Shown here: positions 36,340 through 45,282 of the stretch, piece by piece
How the letters are laid out: the number at the start of each line of letters is the position of its first letter
Numbering within the stretch: the first letter of the stretch is position 1
DNA from: an uncultured Clostridia bacterium
GTDB taxonomy: Bacteria > Bacillota > Clostridia > UBA1381
Reading direction: 5' to 3'
Assembly: GCA_934454215.1 (NCBI GenBank)
Contig: CAKSGG010000005.1
Span: 1 to 64,000 of the forward strand
DNA: 64,000 nucleotides
Position numbers and translations under genes: made by a program
Notes under the pieces: model-generated
The model's database searches: none
What the model was told of the DNA's origin: nothing
What the model saw: the letters and a program-made list of their open reading frames with translations, nothing else

Positions 36340-38199
36340 ATGGCGCATCAGGCATTATACCGCAAATGGCGGCCTATGGTTTTTGAAGATATTGTCGGGC
36401 AGGGACATATCACAAAAACACTGAAAAATCAAATAATGACCGGCAGAATAGGTCATGCGTATCTCTTCTGCGGAACAAGAGGTACGGGAAAAACCACCTG
36501 CGCAAAGGTGCTTTCAAGAGCCGTAAACTGTCTTAACAATCATGACGGAAGTCCGTGCAACGAATGTGAAATATGCAGGGGAATTATAGACGGCTCTATA
36601 CTTGACGTTACGGAAATCGACGCCGCATCAAACAACGGCGTTGACAATATCCGCGAAATCCGAGACGATGTAAGATACGTTGCAACAACGGCAAAATATA
36701 CCGTATATATTATAGACGAGGTTCATATGCTTTCGGGCGGAGCATTCAACGCTTTACTGAAAACCCTTGAAGAGCCTCCCGAGCACGTTATATTTATTCT
36801 TGCCACAACTGAACCGCAGAAAGTTCCTCAAACGATTTTATCGAGATGTCAGCGCTTTGACTTCAAGCGCATAAAGCCTGCCGATATAATTTTAAGAATG
36901 AAAGAGATAGCGCACGGCGACGGACTTGACATTTCAGACGACGCATATACGCTTTTAGCTCGTCTTGCGGACGGTTCGATGCGTGACGGTTTAAGCTATC
37001 TCGAACGTGTTGTTTCCTCATGCGGAAGCACCGTAACGGCAAAGGATATTACGGATACGCTCGGCATTTCGACGCTTGACGGTATTTATGCGGCTGTTGA
37101 CGCAATAATAAATTGCAGTGTTGAGGATATATTAAAAACAATAGAAACATTGCTTTCGGACGGCAAAGATTTGCGGAGCTTTATAGATTCGCTTATAAAA
37201 TACTTCCGTGACCTTATGATTTTAAAGGTAAGCACAAACGCCGAAGAAACGCTTGATTACAGTGCGGAAGAGCTTGTAAAAATAAAGGGTCAATGCTCAA
37301 AAATAACGTTTGAAAAGATTTCGCACGCTATTTCTGTTTTGTCGGACGCACAGACAGAATCGAAATTCATAAAATCGCCAAGAGTAATATATGAGCTTGC
37401 GCTTATAAAGCTTGCAAAGCCCGAAATAGATATGTCGCAGTCGGCTCTAAATGACAGAATTGCGTCAATCGAACAAAAGCTGAAAAGAACATCACTTTCG
37501 GCACCCATTCAAAACAGTGACAAAGGACTTGAAAAAAGAATTGAAGCGATTGAAGAAAAGCTGAAAAACGGCGTAACGGTAAAAACGGAGAAAAAAGAGG
37601 ACACACCTTCCCCGAAAAAAAAAGAGGTTTCAAAGCGCCTTTATAATCCGATACCGGCGGACAAGCTTAACAGCGAATTTCCGATGGTTAAAATCGCAAA
37701 AAACTGGTCAAACACGGTAAGAGCTATACTCAGCGGTGCGCCGCATCTTACCGCTCCGCTTATGAACAGGGATATAACGATAGACGCCGACGGAATAATT
37801 CTTCTTTATAAAAAAGAAGAAAACCTTTCAAAAAACCTTGCAGTCAGATATATGGCTGATATAAAAAAGTGGTTTTACAAGGCGACAGGCTCGGACTGCC
37901 AGATTAAGGTTGCGTTATATGACGACCTTAACTCGGAAGATATAATAGATTTTTGGGATTTGAAGCCGCCCGCTCCGCCCGTTACGGACAATGCGGCGGA
38001 TAATCCTTTAAATAATAATGCAAATCAAGACCCGCTTGAGTCTGTAATTCAGAATTTTCCCGAAATAATCGACACCACCGATGAACGTGAATTTTTGAAT
38101 TACGGCAAAGCCGAGGAAAGCTTTTCACAATCTTCATTTGATGATGACAAAGAGGAATTTCTGGAAAGCAAAGAGGTCAAAGACGATGATGAAGAATAA
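36340..38199 (+). CDS. dnaX: DNA polymerase III subunit tau (possibly tau/gamma)
   Basis: A 619-residue clamp-loader ATPase. Walker A GTRGTGKT is residues 45-52, the zinc cysteines are in CNECEICRG, Walker B is IIDEVHML, and LLKTLEEPP and the SRC sensor LSRCQRF follow. The region after about 370 is the charged tau linker. Codons 426-428 are AAA AAA AAA, a run of nine A (37615-37623); a -1 shift there reaches TAA after seven codons, giving a product of about 435 residues, close to the E. coli gamma size. GGGAGAGGG precedes the ATG. Confidence 0.95.
   Translation: MAHQALYRKWRPMVFEDIVGQGHITKTLKNQIMTGRIGHAYLFCGTRGTGKTTCAKVLSRAVNCLNNHDGSPCNECEICRGIIDGSILDVTEIDAASNNGVDNIREIRDDVRYVATTAKYTVYIIDEVHMLSGGAFNALLKTLEEPPEHVIFILATTEPQKVPQTILSRCQRFDFKRIKPADIILRMKEIAHGDGLDISDDAYTLLARLADGSMRDGLSYLERVVSSCGSTVTAKDITDTLGISTLDGIYAAVDAIINCSVEDILKTIETLLSDGKDLRSFIDSLIKYFRDLMILKVSTNAEETLDYSAEELVKIKGQCSKITFEKISHAISVLSDAQTESKFIKSPRVIYELALIKLAKPEIDMSQSALNDRIASIEQKLKRTSLSAPIQNSDKGLEKRIEAIEEKLKNGVTVKTEKKEDTPSPKKKEVSKRLYNPIPADKLNSEFPMVKIAKNWSNTVRAILSGAPHLTAPLMNRDITIDADGIILLYKKEENLSKNLAVRYMADIKKWFYKATGSDCQIKVALYDDLNSEDIIDFWDLKPPAPPVTDNAADNPLNNNANQDPLESVIQNFPEIIDTTDEREFLNYGKAEESFSQSSFDDDKEEFLESKEVKDDDEE
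37615..37623 (+). promoter_or_regulatory. A9 slippery run in dnaX
   Basis: Nine A in frame as three lysine codons, followed by GAG; an SD-like GAGG lies about 14 nt upstream (37597-37600). A -1 shift reads AGA GGT TTC AAA GCG CCT TTA TAA. Confidence 0.5.
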
Positions 38200-38219
38200 A
38201 AAAGAAAGAGGTTAAAAAA

Positions 38220-38573
38220 ATGGGAAAATACAAAGGTTTTTCAGGTTCGGGAATGAACACTAACAAGAACATGAGCAATGTAATCAAGCAGGCTCAGAAA
38301 ATGCAGGAGGAAATGGAAAAGGTTCAGAATGAGCTTGAAGATAAGACTGTTGAGGCTACATCGGGCGGCAGTGCCGTTACGGTTGTTGTAAACGGAAAGA
38401 AAGAGCTTGTTTCGATTAAGATAAGCCCCGAGGCGGTTGACCCCGAGGACGTTGAAACTCTTGAAGACCTTGTAATGGCTGCCGTAAACGACGGTATAAA
38501 GAAAGCCGATGAAATGATGGCTGAGGGCATGAGCGCAGTTACGGGCGGACTTAACATTCCGGGGTTGTTCTAA
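38220..38573 (+). CDS. yaaK: YbaB/EbfC family nucleoid-associated protein
   Basis: A 117-residue protein of the DNA-binding YbaB family. The N-terminal 30 residues are glycine/asparagine-rich, then a long helix ([20 protein letters not shown]) and the beta strands [19 protein letters not shown]. It forms tweezer-like dimers on DNA. It sits between dnaX and recR, the conserved trio. AGAAAGAGG precedes the start. Confidence 0.94.
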   Translation: MGKYKGFSGSGMNTNKNMSNVIKQAQKMQEEMEKVQNELEDKTVEATSGGSAVTVVVNGKKELVSIKISPEAVDPEDVETLEDLVMAAVNDGIKKADEMMAEGMSAVTGGLNIPGLF

Positions 38574-38574
38574 A

Positions 38575-39171
38575 ATGCACGCTTCTTCAATAGAAACACT
38601 GATTGAAAAATTTGAACAGTTACCGGGCATCGGCAGAAAAAGCGCAGAGCGTATAGCGTTTCACATTCTTGAAAGAATGTCGGATTCGGAAGTTGCGGCA
38701 ATGGCGTCGTCAATGACCGAGGCAAAGGAGCAGATACGCTTTTGCAGCGTTTGCCAGAATCTGACCGATACAGACCCGTGTAAAATCTGTTCTTCGCACA
38801 AACGTGACAAATCAATTATATGCGTTGTTGAAAGTCCCGAGGACGTTAACGCAATCGAATCGACGAACGAGTTTCACGGAGTGTATCACGTTCTTCACGG
38901 CGCACTGTCGCCAATGGACGGCATAACGCCCGATGATATAAAGATAAACGAGCTGCTTTTGCGCCTTACGGACGGTACTGTAAAGGAAGTTATTATGGCT
39001 ACGAACCCGACAGTCAGCGGTACGGCGACGGCTGTGTATATATCAAAGCTGCTTGCGCCGTTTGACGTGCAGGTCACAAGGATAGCGCACGGTATTCCGA
39101 TTGGCTCGGATTTGGAATATGCCGATAAGATAACGCTTATAAAAGCGCTTGAGGGACGTCAGAAAATGTAA
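38575..39171 (+). CDS. recR: Recombination mediator protein RecR
   Basis: A 198-residue protein with helix-hairpin-helix ([17 protein letters not shown]), a C4 zinc finger ([16 protein letters not shown], about 57-72), a toprim domain ([16 protein letters not shown]), and a C-terminal Walker-like segment ([17 protein letters not shown], read as [10 protein letters not shown]). It loads RecA in the RecFOR pathway. It starts 1 bp after yaaK and ends at a bidirectional terminator. Confidence 0.96.
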   Translation: MHASSIETLIEKFEQLPGIGRKSAERIAFHILERMSDSEVAAMASSMTEAKEQIRFCSVCQNLTDTDPCKICSSHKRDKSIICVVESPEDVNAIESTNEFHGVYHVLHGALSPMDGITPDDIKINELLLRLTDGTVKEVIMATNPTVSGTATAVYISKLLAPFDVQVTRIAHGIPIGSDLEYADKITLIKALEGRQKM

Positions 39172-39196
39172 AAAGAGGGCTTATGCCCTCTTTTTT
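39170..39196. terminator. Bidirectional terminator between recR and the stalk-domain gene
   Basis: AAAAAGAGGGC-TTAT-GCCCTCTTTTTT: a 6-bp GC stem with A and T tracts on both sides. Confidence 0.85.
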
Positions 39197-40058
39197 AATA
39201 GTATATTCCGAAATCCGCAAGCGTGCAGCCTAAATTATGCATCGCAAAAATTCTGTCAAATACTGCAAGATAAGTCGGCATTCCTGCCTCCACTACTGCT
39301 TTTGTTTCATCATTTATTATCTCTCTGTCGCTATGTATTGCTTTCCATTCCGATTCATTCGGATATATAACATATATAGTATTCAAAACCGTCAAATCAC
39401 CTTGCTTGGCTGTAACACCATATGATACAAAATCCCCAAAGAAAAGCAAATCATAATAAATCTTATACGTTTCAGATTCTTGATAAATGCTTATCATGGG
39501 TGTATCCTCCATATCCGTAATCATTGAGTAACCCATATTAATGTCAAACCTTTGCGTAAAAAATTTGGAACCGTTTCTCTGACCCATTGCCCACAGCCCA
39601 TTTCTCAATCTGTTCAAAGCTGATTGATAATCAACATTTTTCCTCGAAATCGTAACCGTACTGCTGTTTCCGTCCCAATTCACATCTGTTCCGAATGCCT
39701 CCGCAATTGCTCTGACAGGCACAAGTGTCCTTCCGTCCGTAACACAAGCCGCCGTATCGAGTGAAACTTCCCTGTCATTTACTTGCATAACATTACTTCC
39801 GACGGTCATTATAACCTTCATGCCGATTTTCTTTGCTGTAACCGTCTGCGTGCCGCCGTTCCATTCAACAGTTGCGCCGAGCGACTCAAAAATCTTCCTC
39901 ATGGGAACCATTGTTCTGCCGTTCATTATCTGCGGAGGAACATCAAAATCCAGCATATTTCCGTTTAAATTAACCTTAACGTCACCGCTCGCAAAAACTG
40001 CGGTGCTGAGCAGTGCCGCCGTCAGCACCGCCAGAAATAAAATAAGCTTTTTCTTCAT
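39195..40058 (-). CDS. Secreted copper amine oxidase N-terminal (stalk) domain protein
   Basis: This 287-residue protein has a signal peptide (1-23), then two half-repeats of the stalk domain (about 28-125): GRTMVPMRKIFESLGATVEW and GRTLVPVRAIAEAFGTDVNW, each followed by a TVTI-type strand. The C-terminal 160 residues are not recognised. In Clostridia such domains anchor or space extracellular proteins; no oxidase activity is implied. GGGG precedes the ATG. It stands alone between terminators. Confidence 0.88.
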   Translation of the reverse strand: MKKKLILFLAVLTAALLSTAVFASGDVKVNLNGNMLDFDVPPQIMNGRTMVPMRKIFESLGATVEWNGGTQTVTAKKIGMKVIMTVGSNVMQVNDREVSLDTAACVTDGRTLVPVRAIAEAFGTDVNWDGNSSTVTISRKNVDYQSALNRLRNGLWAMGQRNGSKFFTQRFDINMGYSMITDMEDTPMISIYQESETYKIYYDLLFFGDFVSYGVTAKQGDLTVLNTIYVIYPNESEWKAIHSDREIINDETKAVVEAGMPTYLAVFDRIFAMHNLGCTLADFGIYY

Positions 40059-40541
40059 AAAAAATAACCCCTTTTTATTATGATTTTTCTAAAAATACGC
40101 ATTAAAAAAGTGCGCCGACCGTAAGGAACAACGCACATAAAAATACATTGCTCCGTTGCGCCACACAACTTCAACTTGCACTTTAGAAATACCATATAGG
40201 CATTCTGCATTTTGCAAAATATTAAATATAAATATACAAAACAAAATAATACATCGTTGAGGAGAATGTATTTTTTACAAATACATACGATTTTATTATT
40301 TTATTTTGTAATTATTTTTTTATACAAACATACAATATTTTTTATACAGCAAAAAATGCTATGTTAAGTTGTGTGGCTATGATATTATATCACAAAAGGG
40401 AAAATAATTCAAGAGTTTTTGCAAAATTTAATTAAATGTTTGCGTAAAAAGAGTGCAGAACGCATAAAACGCACCCGACGGCGTACTTGCGTACTCCGAG
40501 TGGTGCGTTTTATGTGTAGTTCAAGAACGGTCTGTGCCTTT
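40059..40541. other. 483-bp intergenic region with two inverted-repeat structures
   Basis: No convincing gene. It contains a 218-bp segment flanked by 12-bp inverted repeats (40160-40377), most of a 114-bp hairpin (40438-40551), and a 5-bp stem GTGCG/CGCAC around 40110-40137. The promoter of the stalk-domain gene should lie here, but no good -10/-35 pair was found. Confidence 0.6.
40160..40377. repeat. MITE-like segment with terminal inverted repeats
   Basis: GCCACACAACTT (40160-40171) and AAGTTGTGTGGC (40366-40377) are perfect inverses, extended by AAC/GTT after a 1-nt offset. The interior is very AT-rich. No target duplication was seen. Confidence 0.5.
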
Positions 40542-40551
40542 TTACGCAAAC
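40438..40551. repeat. 114-bp imperfect palindrome at the 3' end of the zinc-protein gene
   Basis: Outer arms GTTTGCGTAAAAAG / CTTTTTACGCAAAC (14 bp perfect), middle arms CATAAAACGCACC / GGTGCGTTTTATG (13 bp perfect), apex GTAC-TTGC-GTAC (a GCAA loop on the minus strand). The right arm contains the last codons and stop of the gene at 40542. Confidence 0.8.
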
Positions 40552-40733
40552 AACGTGCAGCCCATGCTTCTGTACTGTTCTATCTTATCGCGCAGCGCCG
40601 ATTCGGAAACCTCAAAATATTCAGACATACACTCTATGCACATAAATTTATCCGCTCCCCTGTTCACAAGCTTTTTAAATAAGCCTATTTCATCGTTTGA
40701 AAGCTCCGCTCCGCATTTAAAGCAATTACACAT
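40542..40733 (-). CDS. Small double-CxxC zinc-ribbon-like protein
   Basis: This 63-residue protein has CxxC pairs at residues 4-7 and 32-35 (CFKCGAEL, CIECMSEYF), separated by a helix, then a helical tail with ESALRDKIEQYRSMGC. It probably binds one zinc ion. It overlaps the GH27 gene by 8 bp, so the two are translationally coupled. Similar small proteins occur in gut Clostridia, but no function is known. The last residues F-A and the stop lie in the palindrome at 40438-40551. Confidence 0.75.
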   Translation of the reverse strand: MCNCFKCGAELSNDEIGLFKKLVNRGADKFMCIECMSEYFEVSESALRDKIEQYRSMGCTLFA

Positions 40734-41859
40734 TTACTGCCTTTCCTTTTAACACAACGCACGAATGACCCTCGACGTCCTCCGCATAATAATCTCTTAC
40801 AATGCCTTTTTCCTCACCCGTAATAACGTTGTGCAGTTCAAGTCCTGTTCCGCATTCATACGGCATTCCCAAATCCTTGAGCGAAACAGCTATTTTTATT
40901 TTACTGTCGGAATAATTCACAAGCATAATTGCATATTCCTTGTTATCCATAATTTTAAACAGCACTATTCTGTCCTTCTCATGACTGAGGGCATCAAGCT
41001 TATAAGGCTCTCTGCATTCCGCATCTTGATTTATCGCTATAAGCTCCTTATTCTGCAAAAGCTTTTTCGCATTTTCGCTCATACTGCGTATATCTCCGCC
41101 GATTATCAGCGGCGCTCCGTAGATACACCACAGCGCAAATTCCATTGTATATTCCTCGTCCGTACAGCCGTTTTCGATTCCGACCAATCCATTTCCGTAC
41201 ATTCCGACAGTCAGCATATCAATATCGTTAAAGCACTGCGGTGCAGACATTGAGAAATTGTTTTCCTGGCTCTGTACTATATCACGCATCGACACGTATT
41301 TATCAAAAATATCTCCCGTTGAACGGTATGTATGAACTCCGATTGAACGCATCCATTTCCACGGCTCTTCAACGCCCCAGTTGCACGCCGCAAACAAAAT
41401 ATCACGTCCGCAGGTGCGCAGAGCCATACTCATTGTAAGATACGCATTTTTACAGTCAGCCGTTTTCGGGAAATAGCAGAAATCATATTTCAGATAATCA
41501 ACTCCCCATTCCGCAAACTGTTTAGCGTCCTCATATTCATGCCCGAAACTTGACGGATAACCTCCGCACGTCATAACGCCTGCGCACGAATACATACCGA
41601 ATTTTAATCCCTTTGAATGAACATAATCGGAAACGTATTTCATTCCGTGAGGGAATTTTTTCGGGTCGGGAACAAGTTTTCCGTTCTTGTCGCGTTCTTT
41701 TAACGCCCAGCAGTCGTCGATTATGACATACTCATATCCCAAATCCGCATAACCCTGCTCAATCATTGCGTCAGCCGTTTCAATAATCAGCTTTTCGTCA
41801 ATGCCTCCTCCGAATGTGTTCCATGAATTCCAGCCCATAGGCGGTTTATTTACCAACAT
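40726..41859 (-). CDS. Glycoside hydrolase family 27 alpha-galactosidase
   Basis: The start at 41859 (MLVNKPPMGWNSW) is set by GGAGG 8 nt upstream. The 377-residue protein has no signal peptide, so it acts in the cytoplasm on imported alpha-galactosides. Seen: PPMGWNSWNTF, IIDDCW, the nucleophile aspartate in YLKYDFC (about 123), the acid/base aspartate in FNDIDML (about 212; WNDPDM in many relatives), and APLIIGGDIR. Galactose released could pass to GalT at 31470. It is divergent from an AraC regulator with a probable operator between them. Confidence 0.93.
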   Translation of the reverse strand: MLVNKPPMGWNSWNTFGGGIDEKLIIETADAMIEQGYADLGYEYVIIDDCWALKERDKNGKLVPDPKKFPHGMKYVSDYVHSKGLKFGMYSCAGVMTCGGYPSSFGHEYEDAKQFAEWGVDYLKYDFCYFPKTADCKNAYLTMSMALRTCGRDILFAACNWGVEEPWKWMRSIGVHTYRSTGDIFDKYVSMRDIVQSQENNFSMSAPQCFNDIDMLTVGMYGNGLVGIENGCTDEEYTMEFALWCIYGAPLIIGGDIRSMSENAKKLLQNKELIAINQDAECREPYKLDALSHEKDRIVLFKIMDNKEYAIMLVNYSDSKIKIAVSLKDLGMPYECGTGLELHNVITGEEKGIVRDYYAEDVEGHSCVVLKGKAVNV

Positions 41860-41897
41860 ATTAATCCTCCTTCCCTCTGTGTAAGCGGTTATTTCTA

Positions 41898-41926
41898 TTG
41901 ACATTTCCAATTATATATGCTATCAT
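41898..41926 (+). promoter_or_regulatory. Promoter of the AraC gene at 41995
   Basis: TTGACA (41898-41903), 17 bp, TATCAT (41921-41926). Confidence 0.6.
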
Positions 41927-41938
41927 AAAAATTGTAAA
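41910..41938 (-). promoter_or_regulatory. Promoter of the GH27 operon
   Basis: TTTACA (41938-41933), 17 bp, TATAAT (41915-41910) on the minus strand; it overlaps the divergent AraC promoter. Confidence 0.6.
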
Positions 41939-41947
41939 TGTAATAAC

Positions 41948-41978
41948 ATTGCTTAAATATGTATTTTTATTGCTTAAA
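41948..41978. promoter_or_regulatory. Direct-repeat operator of the AraC/GH27 pair
   Basis: ATTGCTTAAA at 41948-41957 and again at 41969-41978, a 21-bp period, starting 9 bp upstream of the GH27 -35 box and inside the AraC leader. Confidence 0.6.
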
Positions 41979-41994
41979 CTGGAGTTGAATATAA

Positions 41995-42789
41995 ATGGAA
42001 TACTACTATATGTTTGATAATATTTCAATAAATTTTGTCGGAAGTCAGAAATGTACGCCGGGGCATAATTTCTCGGTCGGATTTAGCAATAAATACCTGA
42101 TTCACTATATTGTAAGCGGAAAAGGCAAATTTGTGCGAAACGGCAAAACATATCATCTCGAAAAAGGGAGCGCATTTTTTATCATTGACGAAACAGGCGG
42201 ATATTACGAGGCGGACAAGGACGACCCATGGTATTACATATGGTTTAATATTTCGGGCGGCATGGCGGATTATTTTCTCAGGAGCGTAGGAGTTTCACCC
42301 GACAATCCGATATATACGACCGACAATCCCGAGGCAATCGCCAGACAGCTTGAACAAATAGTTGAGCTTGATGAAAGCAATAACGAATTTCTTGTCTGCG
42401 GTGCGGTAATATCACTGCTCGGAACAATGATAAAATACAATCAAAATACAGTTGCGCCGATAAAAATTCCCTCCTCCGAATACGTCAAAACCTGTAAGGA
42501 ATACGTTAAAATGAATCTCCATAATAAAGTAAGCGTTGACGATTTGTGCAGATGTGCGGGACTTGAACATTCATATTTATACAGGCTTTTCAAAAAAGAA
42601 ATCAATATGTCGCCCGTCGAATATATCATAAACTGCAAGCTTGAATATGCAAAAAATCTGCTTGCGGACACAAGTCTGTCGGTCGGCGATATTTCAAGTG
42701 CGGTCGGCTATGATGACAGGTTTGCTTTTTCAAAGCAATTCAAAAAGAAATACGGCTTATCCCCTTTAAAATTCAGAAAGAACCCGTAA
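41995..42789 (+). CDS. AraC family regulator of alpha-galactoside use
   Basis: This 264-residue protein has an AraC cupin domain (about 1-140; HYIVSGKGKFVRNGKTYHL) and a double helix-turn-helix (about 165-262; GYDDRFAFSKQFKKKYGLSPLKFR). This is the RafR/MsmR-like layout. GGAG lies 10 nt before the ATG. Divergence from the GH27 gene and the 21-bp direct repeat between them suggest that it activates GH27 and represses itself. Confidence 0.9.
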   Translation: MEYYYMFDNISINFVGSQKCTPGHNFSVGFSNKYLIHYIVSGKGKFVRNGKTYHLEKGSAFFIIDETGGYYEADKDDPWYYIWFNISGGMADYFLRSVGVSPDNPIYTTDNPEAIARQLEQIVELDESNNEFLVCGAVISLLGTMIKYNQNTVAPIKIPSSEYVKTCKEYVKMNLHNKVSVDDLCRCAGLEHSYLYRLFKKEINMSPVEYIINCKLEYAKNLLADTSLSVGDISSAVGYDDRFAFSKQFKKKYGLSPLKFRKNP

Positions 42790-42874
42790 TTTGGTTATAT
42801 TTTATATAAAATGCGCATTTTTATCTGCGTTTTTGTACTTATATTACATAAATGCAGAAATTTCAAAAAATCCC

Positions 42875-42903
42875 TTGACTTTAGCACATTAAAGTGTTAA
42901 AAT
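42875..42903 (+). promoter_or_regulatory. Promoter with operator-like palindrome for the amino-acid ABC operon
   Basis: TTGACT (42875-42880), 17 bp, TAAAAT (42898-42903). The spacer carries TTAGCAC-N6-GTGTTAA (42881-42900), 6 of 7 inverted matches, in the position of a repressor site. Confidence 0.6.
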
Positions 42904-42949
42904 AGCAGAGTACTAAAACAAAGGTCAAAAAATTTGGGAGGAATTAATC

Positions 42950-43759
42950 ATGAAAAAGTTTTTATCAATCATTTTAGCAGGTATGCTTGCACTGTCCGCT
43001 GCGTCATGCGGAAGCAAATCAGCAACAACGTCAACCGATACGGCAGCTTCGGATTTGCAGTACATAACCGATAAGGGCGAAATGGTTATAGGATATACAA
43101 TAATAAACCCGTTAAATTACATGGACGGCGACACACTGACAGGCTTTGAAACGGAATTTGCAACAGCCGTATGCGAAAAGCTCGGCGTTAAACCAAAGTT
43201 CCAGGAAATCAACTGGGATTCAAAAGAGGTTGAGCTAAGCTCAAAGGCAATCGACTGTATCTGGAACGGTATGACAATAACGGAAGACCGCAAAACAAAT
43301 ATGTCGGTTACAATACCTTATATGGAAAACAAACAGGTTCTTGTCGTAAAACAGGAAAACGCCGATAAATACAAGGAAAGCGTTGACGGCGCTAAGGTTG
43401 CCGCAGAATCGGGTTCGGCAGGCGAAGAAACCGTAAATTCGGACGAGTTCTTCAAAACGGCGGAACTTACCCCTGTTGATTCACAGGCAAAGGCACTTAT
43501 GGACGTTAAAGCGGGCGTAAGCGATGTTGCTGTTATTGACTACATCATGGCTTTGGGTTCAACCGGCGAAGGTACGGACTATGCCGACCTCACTCTTATT
43601 GACAAAGGCTTTGATGCGGAAGAATACGGCGCAGCGTTCAGAAAAGGCTCGGACGTAACGGCTAAGGTTGACGAGGCAATCAAGGAGCTTGCATCAGACG
43701 GTACATTAAAGACTATCGCAGACAAATACAAGCTTGCCGACTCACTGCTTGTAAAATAA
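42950..43759 (+). CDS. Amino-acid ABC transporter substrate-binding lipoprotein
   Basis: A 269-residue family-3 binding protein. The lipoprotein signal ends at the lipobox SAASC (about residue 20). The fold motifs are GFETEFATAVCEKLGV, WDSKEVELSSKAIDCIWNGMTITEDR, and the hinge region KVAAESGSAGEETV. It binds a polar amino acid or cystine-like ligand; the exact ligand is unknown. GGGAGG precedes the start. The next gene follows after a hairpin. Confidence 0.93.
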   Translation: MKKFLSIILAGMLALSAASCGSKSATTSTDTAASDLQYITDKGEMVIGYTIINPLNYMDGDTLTGFETEFATAVCEKLGVKPKFQEINWDSKEVELSSKAIDCIWNGMTITEDRKTNMSVTIPYMENKQVLVVKQENADKYKESVDGAKVAAESGSAGEETVNSDEFFKTAELTPVDSQAKALMDVKAGVSDVAVIDYIMALGSTGEGTDYADLTLIDKGFDAEEYGAAFRKGSDVTAKVDEAIKELASDGTLKTIADKYKLADSLLVK

Positions 43760-43776
43760 CTTAAAGAATATATACC

Positions 43777-43812
43777 CCCGCTTGCCGCCGCATTGACGGC
43801 GGCGGGCTTTTT
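43777..43812 (+). terminator. Partial intra-operon terminator after the binding-protein gene
   Basis: GCCGCCG-CATTGA-CGGCGGC stem followed by GGGCTTTTT. This position often lowers expression of the permease and ATPase relative to the binding protein. Confidence 0.65.
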
Positions 43813-43835
43813 GGGTTTATCGGAGAAAGGATAAT

Positions 43836-44486
43836 ATGGAACAGATAACATCTTTATTTTTGGGCTTTCGTGAAAATTTAATAATCTTTGCCGTTACGCT
43901 TATTTTTGCAATCCCTCTCGGATTGCTTATTGCGTTAGGCTCAATGTCAAAATTCAAGCCGCTGAAATGGCTTTTTAAAACAATTGTATGGATTATAAGA
44001 GGTACTCCCCTTATGCTCCAGCTTTTTGTAGTGCTGTACGCACCGGGGCTGATAGCCTCAAAATTCGGGTTAAGCTTTAATCACCTGTCAAGAATGTCGG
44101 CAACTCTGCTTGCATTTACGATAAACTACGCCGCTTACTTTTCCGAAATATACAGAGGCGGAATAGAAAGCATCCCCATAGGTCAGTATGAGGCGGGACA
44201 GGTACTCGGACTTACACGCACGCAGGTATTTTTCAAGGTGGTTCTTATGCAGGTTGTAAAACGAATTGTTCCTCCCATGGGAAACGAAATAATAACGCTT
44301 GTCAAGGATACGTCTCTTGCAAGAGTAATCGGCGTTGCGGAAATAATCATGTGCGCCGAACGTTTCACAAAGCAGGGACTTATATGGCCGCTGTTTTCAA
44401 CGGGTCTGTTTTTCCTCGCAATGTGCGGAATTTTAACGCTGGCGCTTAATTACACTGAGAAAAAATTTGATTATTACAAGGGATAG
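43836..44486 (+). CDS. Amino-acid ABC transporter permease
   Basis: A 216-residue HisM/GlnP-type permease with about five membrane helices. [16 protein letters not shown] near 50, then [17 protein letters not shown] and the EAA-type loop [22 protein letters not shown], are diagnostic. It pairs with the ATPase encoded 11 bp downstream. Confidence 0.94.
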   Translation: MEQITSLFLGFRENLIIFAVTLIFAIPLGLLIALGSMSKFKPLKWLFKTIVWIIRGTPLMLQLFVVLYAPGLIASKFGLSFNHLSRMSATLLAFTINYAAYFSEIYRGGIESIPIGQYEAGQVLGLTRTQVFFKVVLMQVVKRIVPPMGNEIITLVKDTSLARVIGVAEIIMCAERFTKQGLIWPLFSTGLFFLAMCGILTLALNYTEKKFDYYKG

Positions 44487-44497
44487 GAGACTTGGCT

Positions 44498-45277
44498 ATG
44501 GCAATACTGGAAGTAAAAAATCTGCATAAAAGTTTCGGAAAGACAGAGGTTTTAAAGGGCGTTGATTTTTCAATGCAGGAGGGCGAAATCCTCGCCATAC
44601 TCGGCTCGTCGGGCAGCGGAAAAACCACACTTCTGCGCTGTATAAATTTCTTGGAAACAGCTACAAGCGGCAAGGTTTTCGTTGACGGAAAATGTATATT
44701 TGACGCCGGCTCAAAGGATAAGCTTACACCGTCACAGATAAGGGAACGTCAGCTTAATTTCGGAATGGTGTTTCAGTCGTTCAATCTTTTTCCGCAGTAT
44801 ACGGCTCTTGAAAATGTAATTCTTGCTCCGAAAATGCTTGCAAAGGAGCGGTCCGATTTTACCAGCCGTAAAAAAGAGATATATGATGAAATTGAAAAAA
44901 CGGCTCTTGACCTGCTCGCCAGAGTAGGACTGAGCGAAAGAACCGACCATTACCCATGTCAGCTTTCGGGCGGTCAGCAGCAGCGTGTTTCTATTGCAAG
45001 GGCGCTCGCACTCAATCCGAGAATTTTATTCTTTGACGAACCCACATCGGCGCTTGACCCCGAGCTTACGGGCGAAATTCTGAAGGTAATCAAGGATTTG
45101 GCGTCAAAGCACATGACAATGGTCATTGTTACGCATGAAATCGAATTTGCCAAAAACGTGGCGGATAAAATAATTTTCATGGATAACGGCGTGATTGCCG
45201 AGGAAGGCTCGCCCGAGCAGGTAATCGACAATCCGCAGAACGAACGTACAAAAGCTTTCCTTAATAAAATGCTTTAA
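44498..45277 (+). CDS. Amino-acid ABC transporter ATP-binding protein (GlnQ type)
   Basis: The ATG at 44498 is chosen over an in-frame TTG at 44492 because AGGAG ends 8 nt before it. The 259-residue ATPase has Walker [12 protein letters not shown]-loop [11 protein letters not shown], signature [15 protein letters not shown], Walker [13 protein letters not shown], and the H-loop THEIEFA. It completes the importer. Right after its stop comes a 5'-truncated M14 peptidase remnant. Confidence 0.95.
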   Translation: MAILEVKNLHKSFGKTEVLKGVDFSMQEGEILAILGSSGSGKTTLLRCINFLETATSGKVFVDGKCIFDAGSKDKLTPSQIRERQLNFGMVFQSFNLFPQYTALENVILAPKMLAKERSDFTSRKKEIYDEIEKTALDLLARVGLSERTDHYPCQLSGGQQQRVSIARALALNPRILFFDEPTSALDPELTGEILKVIKDLASKHMTMVIVTHEIEFAKNVADKIIFMDNGVIAEEGSPEQVIDNPQNERTKAFLNKML

Positions 45278-45282
45278 ACAAT

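Noticed and set aside
40266..40364. A 32-codon hydrophobic peptide inside the 218-bp inverted-repeat segment, possibly a toxin
   Set aside because: GGAG is only one base from the ATG, and AT-rich DNA readily gives such Phe/Ile/Tyr-rich frames.
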